Part shown: one piece after another, positions 50,872 to 58,461 of the stretch
Layout: each line of letters begins with the position of its first letter
Numbering within the stretch: position 1 is the first letter of the stretch
Assembly: GCF_023897065.1 (NCBI RefSeq)
Contig: NZ_JAMHIV010000007.1
Span: forward strand, 1 to 64,000
Length of the DNA: 64,000 nt
Source of the DNA: Crossiella sp. SN42
Lineage (GTDB): Bacteria; Actinomycetota; Actinomycetes; Mycobacteriales; Pseudonocardiaceae
Direction of reading: 5' to 3'
Position numbers and translations under genes: made by a program
The notes under the pieces: generated by a model
Seen by the model: only the letters and a program-made list of their open reading frames with translations
Told to the model about the DNA's origin: nothing
Database searches by the model: none

Positions 50872-50903
50872 GTTTCGTGCATAATGGCGGTTATGCACGA
50901 AAC
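50872..50903. repeat. Perfect 13-bp inverted repeat with dif-like geometry
   Basis: GTTTCGTGCATAA (50872-50884) is exactly mirrored by TTATGCACGAAAC (50891-50903) with the 6-bp centre TGGCGG. Counting 11 bases on each side gives an 11-6-11 layout with CATAA/TTATG inner ends, as in Xer sites. The arms are fully symmetric, unlike real dif sites. It could be a second Xer-type site, a protein-binding site for terminus organisation, or an operator of a lost gene. Confidence 0.65.
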
Positions 50904-51416
50904 ACCCGTCTGACCAGGAGTGACAGCGGGCTTATGCCCTCGGGGGATGCCGCTCGCTGCCGGGTCGTCCAGGTTGGCCTGGGTGGCCGTTCCGACGAAA
51001 CTCCCGCTGACGGGCGCTCTCGGCGGCTGATGACCGACGGCTTGGCCCGAGGCTCAGCGGAGGTGATGTGCGGATGATCCGGCGCAGATCGTGCAATGGC
51101 CTGAATCCGCGCATCAGCCAGGGCTAACTAGCGTCACAGTGACGTAAGGCCCTGGGATAGGCGGGGTGCGGCCGGGACGACGATCCGGGGCTCTCAGCGC
51201 CGCCTGTCGCTCGACGGCTCACCTGTCAGCCCTGCCAGCCGCTGTCTGGACTCGCCCGCTGGTCGGCTGTGCGTCGAGCGTCGAGCGTCGACACGAGCGC
51301 CGAGCGCGCCGACCGCCGTCAGCAGGCCGTCGGCGTCGGCTGTCAGCGCGACGGACAACGCGTTGCGAGACAGCCCGGAATCCAGCTGATCAGCCCCTCT
51401 TGGGCCATCCTGGTTT

Positions 51417-51444
51417 CTGACCGATAATCTACATTATGTTAAGT
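51417..51444 (+). other. dif: Predicted chromosomal dif site (XerC/XerD recombination)
   Basis: The 28-bp site consists of left arm CTGACCGATAA (51417-51427), centre TCTACA (51428-51433) and right arm TTATGTTAAGT (51434-51444). The right arm differs from the E. coli XerD arm (TTATGTTAAAT) by one base. The left arm ends in ATAA like all XerC arms, and spacing is the required 6 bp. It lies in a gene-free gap where the polar heptamer GGGGGAG reverses strand. Together these make it the likely dimer-resolution site at the chromosome terminus. Confidence 0.87.
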
Positions 51445-51612
51445 AGTGGTTCTCGCGATCGGATGCCGCTACTGTCCGGTGCTGGAGCTCACTCTTCGTG
51501 CGCGGGACGTTGTCCGCGACATTCGGCGCGCTCGTCCTCGCTGAGTTCGGTCGATTTCCTTCCTCGCCTTTCGTCGGTATACCGACAGCAGGCCGACAGA
51601 GGGAGGAATGTC

Positions 51613-52128
51613 ATGGTGGATCAGGTGACCGGGGCGCGGACCGAGGTTGAGCTGACCGTGGGGGTCCCGCCGGAGAAGTTCTGGGAGATCGTCGCTGACG
51701 TGACCCGGATCGGTGAGTTCAGCCCGGAGTGCAAGGACGCGGCGTGGCTGGACGCGGGCTCCCCCGGGCCCAGGGTTGGTGCGCGGTTCACCGGTCGCAA
51801 CGAGTTCGGGAACGGTTTTGTTGGCGAGGTGACCGGTGAGGTGACCGAGTGCGAGCCGGGCCGGGTGTTCAGCTGGGTGGTGCTCGACGACAAGGACGAT
51901 GTGGCGCGGCCGGGGACGACCTGGCGGTACGAGCTCTCCCCTGCTGACAACGGTGGGACGACGGTGCGGCACACCTTCGAGCACGGTCCTGGTAACACCG
52001 GGGTGCGGGTGCTGGCCGAGGGCAAGACGCCGGCGGAGGTCTCCGTGGTGGTCGAGGAGCGGCTGGCGCAGCTGCGGGAGCACATGACGCAGACGATCAA
52101 GGCGATGACGGGCGCTGACTCCCGGTAG
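51613..52128 (+). CDS. SRPBCC family protein (polyketide cyclase/dehydrase-like)
   Basis: A 171-aa START-like domain protein: VELTVGVPPEKFWEIVADVTRIGEFSPECKDAAW, VGARFTGRNEFG, VTECEPGRVFSWVVLDD and the long C-terminal helix VVVEERLAQLREHMTQTIKAM. GGGAGG lies 7 bases before the ATG. These proteins bind hydrophobic ligands in a deep cavity, and many are uncharacterised. It is the first gene right of the dif-like site. Confidence 0.88.
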   Translation: MVDQVTGARTEVELTVGVPPEKFWEIVADVTRIGEFSPECKDAAWLDAGSPGPRVGARFTGRNEFGNGFVGEVTGEVTECEPGRVFSWVVLDDKDDVARPGTTWRYELSPADNGGTTVRHTFEHGPGNTGVRVLAEGKTPAEVSVVVEERLAQLREHMTQTIKAMTGADSR

Positions 52129-52174
52129 TGAACCGGTTGCGGTAAGTGTGGGCCGGGCCGATATCCTCTGTCGC

Positions 52175-52510
52175 ATGATGCGATTCGGGCGGTCCGGCCT
52201 GGCCGTCTGCGGGGTGTTGCTGGCGGCGTTGTCCGGGTGCGCTGGTGTGGCGCGTCCGAGTGCCGCTCCCCCGGTCCGCTCGCCGGCGGGGCCGGTGTTC
52301 GAGGTGGCCCGGCTGGAGGACGGCGTGCGGAAGGTGCTGGTGGAGAAGTACCGGGTGGCCGGGCTTGCGTCGGTGCGCTGTCCGAGCGGGCAGCCGGTGG
52401 TGGCGTCGAGCAGTTTCGCTTGTCTGGTGGTGGTTTCCGGGGCTGCCAAGCAGGTTCGGGTGACGGTGCGCGGTGCGGATGGCTCGTACGAGGTGGGCTT
52501 GCCGGCGTAA
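52175..52510 (+). CDS. DUF4333 lipoprotein
   Basis: About 111 aa with paired ATG starts at 52175/52178. The signal peptide ends in LSGC (lipobox) at about residues 19-22. The mature domain (LEDGVRKVLVEKYRVAGLASVRCPSGQPVVASSSFACLVVVSG) shows the two conserved cysteines and strand pattern of DUF4333, a small actinobacterial extracytoplasmic domain of unknown role. Confidence 0.8.
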   Translation: MMRFGRSGLAVCGVLLAALSGCAGVARPSAAPPVRSPAGPVFEVARLEDGVRKVLVEKYRVAGLASVRCPSGQPVVASSSFACLVVVSGAAKQVRVTVRGADGSYEVGLPA

Positions 52511-52584
52511 TGGGTTCGTCCCTGGCGGCGGGGTTTGTTAGGGTTCGGGCACGCTCTCCGAGGCGAGAAAGGGAGGTGAGGACC

Positions 52585-52647
52585 GTGATCGCTCGTTCGT
52601 TGTCGATCTGGTGCTCCCCCTTCGCTGCGAGGGCGTCGAAGTTCTGA
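52585..52647 (+). CDS. Possible 20-aa leader peptide upstream of GNAT gene
   Basis: A GTG-started frame encodes MIARSLSIWCSPFAARASKF. It is preceded by GGGAGGTGAGG, a stronger ribosome-binding site than most genes here have, at 4-10 bases. It ends 37 bp before the acetyltransferase ATG, and GGGGAGCGCTGAGC follows its stop. Size, strong initiation site and position suggest a leader peptide or a coupling frame. No homology is recognised. Confidence 0.4.
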   Translation: MIARSLSIWCSPFAARASKF

Positions 52648-52684
52648 GCGGGGAGCGCTGAGCTTTCCGAAGGGACTTCTTCTC

Positions 52685-53587
52685 ATGACCGATCTGGTCA
52701 TTCGTTCGATCGTGCCTGGCGAGGAGCGGTTGTTCGCTTCGCTGCCTGATCCCGCTGTGGTAGGCAGGGCCCGGTTCGGACAGGACTACCTCACCATGGC
52801 CGCTACCGGCGACTACCGGCCGGAGTGGACCTGGGTGGCGTTGCGCGAGGACGTGGTCGTGGCGCGCGCCGCCTGGTGGGGTGGTCCGCAGGACCGTGAG
52901 CCGCGGATGCTGGACTGGTTCGACTTCTCCGATGCCGATGCGGCGGCGGAGTTGTTGCGGGCCGCTCCCCTGCGCACCGAGTACGAGCTGCGGTTGCCGC
53001 CGGGCTGGCGGCAGGATCCGGTGGCCAGGGCTGCTGGTGAGGCGCGGATCGCGGCGGCGGAGGCGGCTGGGTACTCGGTGCTGGTGGAGCGGTTCCGGTA
53101 CCGGTGGACGCCGGCGTGCGGGGTGCCGGAGCGGCCTGGGCGGTTGGTGTTCCGGCCTGCTCCTGATGAGGAGTCGGTGCTGGCGGCGTTCCGGTTGATC
53201 CACCAGGACAGCTTGGACGCGCATGTGCGGCGCACGGTGGCGGCTGAGGGTCTGGAGGCGGCGGCGCAGGAGGAGCTGGACTACCTCAAGTGGCTGCCGA
53301 GTGGGCCGGAGACCTGGTTGCTGGCTTACACGCCTGCTGGTGAGCTGGCCGGGATCACGGTGCCGGGGCACACGCCGACGGATCCGGTGGTCGGGTACGT
53401 CGGGGTGGTGCCGGAACAACGGGGCCGTGGTTATGCGTTTGACCTGTTGGTCGAGGCGACGCAGGTGCACGCCGCGGCTGGGGTGGACCGCATCGTGGCC
53501 GCCACCGATCAGACGAACACGCCGATGGCGGCGACGTTCGCCCGTGCCGGGTATCCGGTGCAGATGGAGCGCGTCGACCTGGTGTGA
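52685..53587 (+). CDS. GNAT family N-acetyltransferase (two-domain)
   Basis: A 300-aa protein with two GNAT-like halves. The N-terminal half is degenerate. The C-terminal half has motif A VGYVGVVPEQRGRGYAFDLLVEA (acetyl-CoA pyrophosphate loop, Q-x-R-G-x-G/Y variant) and DQTNTPMAATFARAGYP, the motif B Asn/Tyr region. MshD (mycothiol synthase) has a similar two-GNAT layout, but the sequence is not clearly MshD. It is terminated by an excellent intrinsic terminator. Confidence 0.87.
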   Translation: MTDLVIRSIVPGEERLFASLPDPAVVGRARFGQDYLTMAATGDYRPEWTWVALREDVVVARAAWWGGPQDREPRMLDWFDFSDADAAAELLRAAPLRTEYELRLPPGWRQDPVARAAGEARIAAAEAAGYSVLVERFRYRWTPACGVPERPGRLVFRPAPDEESVLAAFRLIHQDSLDAHVRRTVAAEGLEAAAQEELDYLKWLPSGPETWLLAYTPAGELAGITVPGHTPTDPVVGYVGVVPEQRGRGYAFDLLVEATQVHAAAGVDRIVAATDQTNTPMAATFARAGYPVQMERVDLV

Positions 53588-53589
53588 CG

Positions 53590-53629
53590 GGTGTGGGGCG
53601 GTTGTTTCGACCGCCCCACACCGTTTTTT
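53590..53629 (+). terminator. Strong intrinsic terminator
   Basis: GGTGTGGGGCGGT (53590-53602) pairs perfectly with 53610-53622 around a 7-nt loop and is followed by G and six Ts. It is the clearest classical terminator in the window and ends the GNAT transcript. Confidence 0.93.
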
Positions 53630-53643
53630 GCCAGACTGCGGGT

Positions 53644-54438
53644 ATGCGGTTTGCGATCTACGTGCCCTGTTACGGCCCGTACGGGGATCCGGCGTTGCTG
53701 GCCGAGCTGGCGGTGGCTGCCGAGGAGTCGGGCTGGGACGGTTTCTTCCTGTGGGATCACCTGGTGGCGGCGCCGCCGGTGGCTGATCCGTGGGTGACCT
53801 TGGGTGCGGTGGCGGCGCGGACCAGCCGGATCGTGTTCGGGCCGATGATCGTGCCGCTCCCCCGTCGCCGGCCGTGGAAGCTGGCCGCGGAGGCCGGTAC
53901 GTTGCAGCGGTTGTCCGGTGGGCGGTTGCGGCTGGGGCTGGGCATGGGGGTGCCCAGGGACTACGAGCGTTTTGGCGAGGCGGAGCCGGCCGCGGTGCGG
54001 GCTGGGCGGTTCCGGGAGGGTGTGGAGCTGCTGGAGCGGTTCTTCGCCGGGGAGCGGGTTCGGCACGAGGGCGTGCACTTCCAGGTTTCGGACGTGGGGT
54101 TCGCGCCGGTGCGGGTGCCGATGTGGACCAGTGGGTTGTGGCCGCGCAAGGCGCCGTTCCTGTCCGCGGCGCGGGTGGACGGGTTGTTCCCGATCATCCG
54201 GGATGGGGACGGGTTTGTGTTGCCGACGCCGGAGCAGGCGGGGCGGATCAAGGCGGACTTCGTTGCCTCGGGTGGGCGGGCCGATGCGGATCTGGCGTTG
54301 TGGGGCAGCGGGGTGCAGCCGGCGGCGGCGCTGGTGCCTGCGTATGCGGAGGCCGGGGTGACCTGGTTGCTGCAGGATGCCTGGCGGCGGTCGGTTGCGG
54401 AGTTGCGGGCGGTGGTGGCCGCCGGTCCCCCTCGGTGA
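53644..54438 (+). CDS. LLM class (F420/FMN-dependent) oxidoreductase
   Basis: A 264-aa luciferase-like TIM barrel: RFAIYVPCYGPYGDPALLAELAVAAEESGWDGFFLWDHL, WVTLGAVAARTSRIVFGPMIVPLPRRRPWKLAAEAGTLQRLSGGRLRLGLGMG, and MWTSGLWPRKAPFLSAARVDGLFP. The LLGLGxG phosphate-binding region fits F420- or FMN-dependent members. Substrate and partner are unknown. It begins 22 bp after the terminator of the previous gene. The + strand of the gene is markedly G-rich. Confidence 0.88.
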   Translation: MRFAIYVPCYGPYGDPALLAELAVAAEESGWDGFFLWDHLVAAPPVADPWVTLGAVAARTSRIVFGPMIVPLPRRRPWKLAAEAGTLQRLSGGRLRLGLGMGVPRDYERFGEAEPAAVRAGRFREGVELLERFFAGERVRHEGVHFQVSDVGFAPVRVPMWTSGLWPRKAPFLSAARVDGLFPIIRDGDGFVLPTPEQAGRIKADFVASGGRADADLALWGSGVQPAAALVPAYAEAGVTWLLQDAWRRSVAELRAVVAAGPPR

Positions 54439-54489
54439 GCCTGGTTGCTGTTGTCGTGTGTGCCCTTGCGTGGATGACGGGAGTCTGAG

Positions 54490-55269
54490 GTGCAGTTGCT
54501 TCGCCTTGAGCGGGAATCGTCCGGGTTGGCCGTGCTGACCATCGACGCGCCGCCGTTGAACCTCTACACCGCGGCGTTGCAGGAGGAGCTGCTGGCCGCG
54601 ATCGGTGAGCTGGAGTCGGCGCGGCCGAGGGCGTTGCTGGTGCGGGCGGCGGGCAAGGTGGTCAGTGGCGGGGTGGATGTGTCGGTGTTCGCCGAGCAGG
54701 CTGATGCGGGGCAGGCGAAGGTGTTGTTCGACCGGATGCTTCAGGTGCCGGAGCGGATTGCGGTGCTGCCGTTCCCTACTGTGTTCGCCGCGCATGGCTT
54801 GTGCCTGACCTGGACGTTTGAGGTGGCGCTGGCGTGTGATCTGTTGGTGGCCAGTGAGCGGGCCTCCTTCGGCCTGGTGGAGAACGTGATCGGGTTGACC
54901 CCGACGATGGGTGGCACGCAGCGGCTGGCGGCTCGGGCGGGGGTGGCGCGGGCGAAGGAGTTCGTGTTCACCGGGGACCGGTATCCGGCGGAGACGTTGC
55001 GGGAGTGGGGTGTGGTGAACCGGGTGCTGCCGGCGGAGGGTTTCGCCGAGGCGGCGCGGGAGCTGGCTGTGCGGCTGGCCGGTGGTCCGACCAGGGCGCA
55101 CGCGGCGACGAAGCGGGTGCTGGCGCATTACGAGCGGGGTGGGGTGGCGGAGGCGAACCGGGAGGTCACCGGGATCGCGGCGGAGTTGTTCGAGACCGAG
55201 GACCTGCGTGGCGGCGTGCGGTCGTTCCTGACCGAGGGTCCGGGCAAGGCCACGTTCAACGGCAGGTGA
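54490..55269 (+). CDS. Enoyl-CoA hydratase/isomerase family protein
   Basis: A 259-aa crotonase-fold protein starting at GTG: SSGLAVLTIDAPPLNLYTAAL, VVSGGVDVSVFAEQ (oxyanion hole), PTVFAAHGLCLTWTFEVALACDLLVASERASFGLVENVIGLTPTMGGTQRLAARAG. A Glu near the GLVENVIGL block is present, supporting hydratase-like chemistry. The usual A-D-I oxyanion element is replaced by GGVDVS, so it is a divergent member. It lies 51 bp after the LLM gene. Confidence 0.9.
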   Translation: MQLLRLERESSGLAVLTIDAPPLNLYTAALQEELLAAIGELESARPRALLVRAAGKVVSGGVDVSVFAEQADAGQAKVLFDRMLQVPERIAVLPFPTVFAAHGLCLTWTFEVALACDLLVASERASFGLVENVIGLTPTMGGTQRLAARAGVARAKEFVFTGDRYPAETLREWGVVNRVLPAEGFAEAARELAVRLAGGPTRAHAATKRVLAHYERGGVAEANREVTGIAAELFETEDLRGGVRSFLTEGPGKATFNGR

Positions 55270-55314
55270 GCTCCTCCCCCGCAACTCGTTCCGGGTGCGG
55301 CACGTCCTGTGGTC

Positions 55315-56517
55315 ATGGGGACTCTGGGGCGGAGTTTTGGCCGGTTGTGGACCGTCGGCGCGGTGTCGGCGGTCGGCGATGGGGTGACCATGGTGGCCGG
55401 TCCGTTGCTGGCGGCGTCGCTGACCAGGGATCCGGTGCAGGTGGCCGGGCTGGCGGTGGCGCAGCAGCTGGCGTGGATGCTGTTCGCGCTGCCGAGCGGG
55501 GCGCTGGTGGACCGGGTGTCGCGGCGGCGGGTGCTGGTGACCGCGGCGCTGGTGCGGTCGGTGGCGCTGGGTGCGCTCGGGCTGGCGTTGCTGGCCGGTC
55601 AGGCGTCGTTGTGGCTGTTGTACGTGGTGTTCTTCGTGGTGGGTTGCGCGGGGGTGGCCTTTGAGAACGCGGCGAGCACGCTGGTGCCGGTGCTGGTGCC
55701 GCCTGCGGGGTTGACGCGGGCGAACGGGCGGTTGCTCGGGGCGGCGGTGGTGGGGCGGGACCTGCTGGCCAAGCCGGTGGGGGCGTTGTTGTTCGCGGTG
55801 GCGGTGTGGGTGCCGTTCGTGCTGGATGCGGTGGCGTTGTTGCTGGTGGCGGTGTTGTCAGCGCGGTTGCCTGCTGGTGTCGCGGAGCGGGGTGCGGGGC
55901 GGGCTTCGGTGTGGGCCGAGGTGGTGGCCGGGGTGCGGTGGTTGTGGCGGCACCGGGTGTTGCGGGTGCTGACGGTGGCGGTGGCCGCGGAGAACGTGAC
56001 CGTGGGGGCGATGACGGCGGTGCTGGTGCTCATCGCGCGGGAGCGGCTGGGGCTGGGTGAGCTCGGGTTCGGTGTGCTGCTGATGGTCACGGCGGTGGGT
56101 GGGGTGCTCGGTGGGTTGCTGGCGGATCGCCTGGTCGGGTGGTTCGGGGTGCCGGTGCTGGTGCGGGCGGGGCTCGTGTTGGAGGCGGTGGCGCACCTGG
56201 TGCTGGCGGTGAGCCGGGAGGTGGTGGTGGCCGGGGTGGCGGCGGCGGTGGTGGGGGCGCAGCTGCTGGTGTTCTCCACGGTGGGGGCGTCGTTGCGGCA
56301 GTCGTTGACGCCGCCTGAGCTGCTGGGACGGGTGCACAGCAGTTATCGGTGGGTGACCGGGGCGGCGATGCTGGCCGGGTCGGCGCTGGGTGGGTTGCTG
56401 GCGGGCTGGTTCGGGCTGGCGGCGCCGTTCTGGTTGGGTGCGCTGGGGGTCGCGGTGCTGGCGGTGTTGCTGCCGGTTGGGGTGTTCCGTGAGGTCCCGC
56501 TGGCCACCACCAGGTGA
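55315..56517 (+). CDS. MFS transporter (enterobactin-exporter/Tet-like DHA3 type)
   Basis: A 400-aa 12-helix transporter: LWTVGAVSAVGDGVTMVAGPLLAASLT, GALVDRVSRRRVLVTAALVRSVALG (MFS signature between helices 2 and 3), AENVTVGAMTAVLVLIARERLGLGELGFGVLLM, and LRQSLTPPELLGRVHSSYRWVTG. The last element is the DHA3/EntS-like GR(V/A) motif. An exporter of drugs or siderophores is likely. ATG at 55315 is used; a GTG at 55309 is in frame. Confidence 0.9.
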   Translation: MGTLGRSFGRLWTVGAVSAVGDGVTMVAGPLLAASLTRDPVQVAGLAVAQQLAWMLFALPSGALVDRVSRRRVLVTAALVRSVALGALGLALLAGQASLWLLYVVFFVVGCAGVAFENAASTLVPVLVPPAGLTRANGRLLGAAVVGRDLLAKPVGALLFAVAVWVPFVLDAVALLLVAVLSARLPAGVAERGAGRASVWAEVVAGVRWLWRHRVLRVLTVAVAAENVTVGAMTAVLVLIARERLGLGELGFGVLLMVTAVGGVLGGLLADRLVGWFGVPVLVRAGLVLEAVAHLVLAVSREVVVAGVAAAVVGAQLLVFSTVGASLRQSLTPPELLGRVHSSYRWVTGAAMLAGSALGGLLAGWFGLAAPFWLGALGVAVLAVLLPVGVFREVPLATTR

Positions 56518-56558
56518 ATCCATTTTGGTGTATATAAACCTCATGGTATGTTCCTCCT

Positions 56559-56897
56559 GTGCCCGCAACCTTCGAAGTACTCGCCGAACCCACCCGCCGC
56601 CGCATCCTCGACCTGCTGCTGGAACGCCCCCGCCTGGTCGGTGAGCTGACCGAGCACCTCGGCCTGACCCAGCCCGGCACGTCCAAGCACCTGCGCGTGC
56701 TGCGCGAGGCCGGACTGGTCCACGTCCGCCCGGAGGCCCAGCGCCGCTGGTACGAGCTGCGCCCGGAACCGCTGGCCGAGATCGACGCCTGGATCGCCCC
56801 CTACCGCCGCCTGTGGACCGACCGCCTCAACGCCCTGGAAAACCACCTCGACACCATGCCCGCCACCGAAACCGAGCCCGGCAAGGAAACCCGATGA
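56559..56897 (+). CDS. ArsR family winged-helix regulator
   Basis: A 112-aa regulator: FEVLAEPTRRRILDLLLERPRLVGELTEHLGLTQPGTSKHLRVLREAGLVHVRPEAQRRWYELRPEPLAEIDAWIAPYR. There are no metal-site cysteines, so it is of the non-metal ArsR class that pairs with AHSA1 proteins. It overlaps the SRPBCC gene by ATGA. An AT-rich promoter (TATATA around 56532) precedes it. Confidence 0.92.
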   Translation: MPATFEVLAEPTRRRILDLLLERPRLVGELTEHLGLTQPGTSKHLRVLREAGLVHVRPEAQRRWYELRPEPLAEIDAWIAPYRRLWTDRLNALENHLDTMPATETEPGKETR

Positions 56898-57310
56898 CCA
56901 CTCCCCCACCCGGCGACACCACCCGCCTGCCCGACGGCCGCCTCGCCCTGCGCATCGAACGCCACCTGTCCCACCCACCGGAGAAGGTCTGGCGCGCCCT
57001 GACCACGCCCGAGCACCTCAGTGCCTGGTACCCCTTCCCCGCGGTCGAGCTGGACCTGCGCACCGGCGGCGTCATCCGCTTCGACAACGGCGAGGGCGGC
57101 ACCCTGGACGGCGAGATCACCGACGTCGACCCACCCAAGGTCTTCGCCTTCCGCGAGGTCGACGACCACCTGCGCCTGGAACTGCACGACCAGCCCCCCG
57201 GCTGCCTCCTGGTGCTGACCCACACCTTCGCCGAAACGGCAGGCTACGAGAACTACACCACCGGCTGGCACAACTGCCTGGACGCCCTCGCCACCCACCT
57301 CTCCCCCTGA
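56894..57310 (+). CDS. SRPBCC/AHSA1-type protein
   Basis: A 138-aa START-like domain: LALRIERHLSHPPEKVWRALTTPEHLSAWYPFPAVELDLRTGGVIRFDNGEGGTLDGEITDVDPPKVFAFRE and HTFAETAGYENYTTGWHNCLDALATHL. The family is related to the Hsp90 activator AHSA1. Pairing with ArsR through overlapping codons is a recurrent unit whose role is unknown. Confidence 0.9.
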   Translation: MTTPPPGDTTRLPDGRLALRIERHLSHPPEKVWRALTTPEHLSAWYPFPAVELDLRTGGVIRFDNGEGGTLDGEITDVDPPKVFAFREVDDHLRLELHDQPPGCLLVLTHTFAETAGYENYTTGWHNCLDALATHLSP

Positions 57311-57768
57311 CCCGCCCCACCGGTCCCCTCCCCCGGCCCGCAAACCACGAAAGGCAGACACAACCCACACAACCCTGCATCGCGTCGCCCAACCGTGCCC
57401 CGGCATGCGACACGCGGCCGCGCTCAATCCCACCCGTCCCCGTCTGCCGGCGAAGCCCTCGGCGGACCGAGAAACCGTTGCCCAGCAACGGCTCTGCACG
57501 ACCCACGGCGAACTTGTCCTGGGCGCGGGTCACGCTGGTCCGTGCTGTCGTCGCGGCAGGGCCGTTGCCACCCTCGGCGGGCAGGCTCGCTGAGGTCACC
57601 AGGACCGCCGCCCGGTAGCGGTCTGCCAATCCGGACAAGGCACAGCGTGTTGGCGAATCGCTGGGCCCAGCCAGCGTGTGCCACGGTCGTCCGCAGAAGT
57701 TGCGAAGTCGATCACTGCCCTATGGTCCGCAAGGCCGGAAAGCCCAGTCGCACAAGGAGGAGCTGTCC
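57311..57768. other. Gene-poor interval, possibly decayed
   Basis: About 460 bp with no frame I can assign. Two CTCCCCC heptamers lie near its left end (57301, 57328). The composition is less GC-biased than genes and frames are broken on both strands, so it may be the upstream remainder of the damaged SDR locus. Confidence 0.45.
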
Positions 57769-58452
57769 ATGGGGTTGCTTGCTGGCAAGAGTGGGCGGTT
57801 CGGGCCACCGGCGCGCAGGCGGTGTTCGTGCGCACCGACATGACCAGGGACGCGGACGTGGAGGCCCTGGTGCGGGCGGCGGTGGACCGGTTCGGGCAGC
57901 TGGACTGCGCGTTCAACAATGCCGGCGTCGATGGGTCAGTCAGCGCGTTGGAGGAGCACACCGAGGAGGACTGGGCCGGGTTCTCGGGGTCAACCTCAAG
58001 GGCGTCATGTTGGCATACGGCACGAGGCGCGGCAGATGCTCGCCCAGGGTGGCGGCGCCATCGTGAACACCGCCTCGGTCGTGGCCTTGAGCGCGGTGGA
58101 CGCCGGGCTCGCGCCCTACATCGCGGCCAAGCACGCCGTGGTCGGCCTGACCAAGACCGCTGCTCTGGAGTACGCCAAGCGCGGGATCCGCGTCAACGCG
58201 ATCTGCCCCGGCGGAGTCCGGACCCCGCTCGCCGAGCACGCCCAGCAACAGGGCGCTGGGACCATCGAGCAGGCGCTGGCCATGATTCCCATGGGGCGGC
58301 TGGCTGAGCCGGTGGAGATCGCCAACACCGCGGTCATGCTGTGCTCGGACCTGGCCAGTTACGTCACCGGCAGCATCTTCGCCGTGGACGGGGGCTGGAG
58401 CATCGGTTACGCGCCCCGGCTGTGGGGTCCCGCACCAGCTCCGGTCGACTGA
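57769..58452 (+). pseudogene. Frameshifted short-chain dehydrogenase/reductase
   Basis: A good Shine-Dalgarno (AAGGAGG) and ATG (57769) begin MGLLAGK, but the cofactor-loop segment is missing. The frame then changes to one reading ATGAQAVFVRTDMTRDADV and FGQLDCAFNNAGVDGS. A second shift near 57985 gives VLGVNLKGVMLAY and a third near 58015 gives RHEARQMLAQGGG, followed by INAICPGGVRTPL and FAVDGGWSIGY to the stop. Aligning the pieces gives one complete SDR apart from an N-terminal deletion. The product cannot be functional unless these are sequencing errors. Confidence 0.8.
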
Positions 58453-58461
58453 TCGGGTCGG

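Larger units (their letters stand above)
50832..51612. other. Gene-free interval containing the predicted replication terminus
   Basis: No coding frame here has a family match or consistent codon bias. The interval holds the perfect inverted repeat at 50872-50903, the dif-like site at 51417-51444 and short tandem GTCGAGC units near 51275-51290. The bulk composition of the + strand changes from C-rich to G-rich across it. Confidence 0.7.

Noticed and set aside
50872-50903. Calling the perfect inverted repeat the chromosomal dif site
   Set aside because: Its symmetry and spacing are dif-like, but the site at 51417-51444 matches the conserved XerD arm far better, so the repeat is kept as a separate element.
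50877-51420. Small open frames in the terminus gap (66 and 84 codons)
   Set aside because: No convincing ribosome-binding site, no codon bias and no recognisable motif; one overlaps the inverted repeat.
50832-51612. Origin of replication, suggested by the C-to-G skew change
   Set aside because: No dnaA, dnaN, gyrB or DnaA-box cluster is present, and the polar heptamers point toward the site, as expected at a terminus.
57117-57638. Minus-strand frame opposite the AHSA1 gene and the following gap
   Set aside because: Most of it is antisense to a clear gene; the remaining 300 bp show no family motif.
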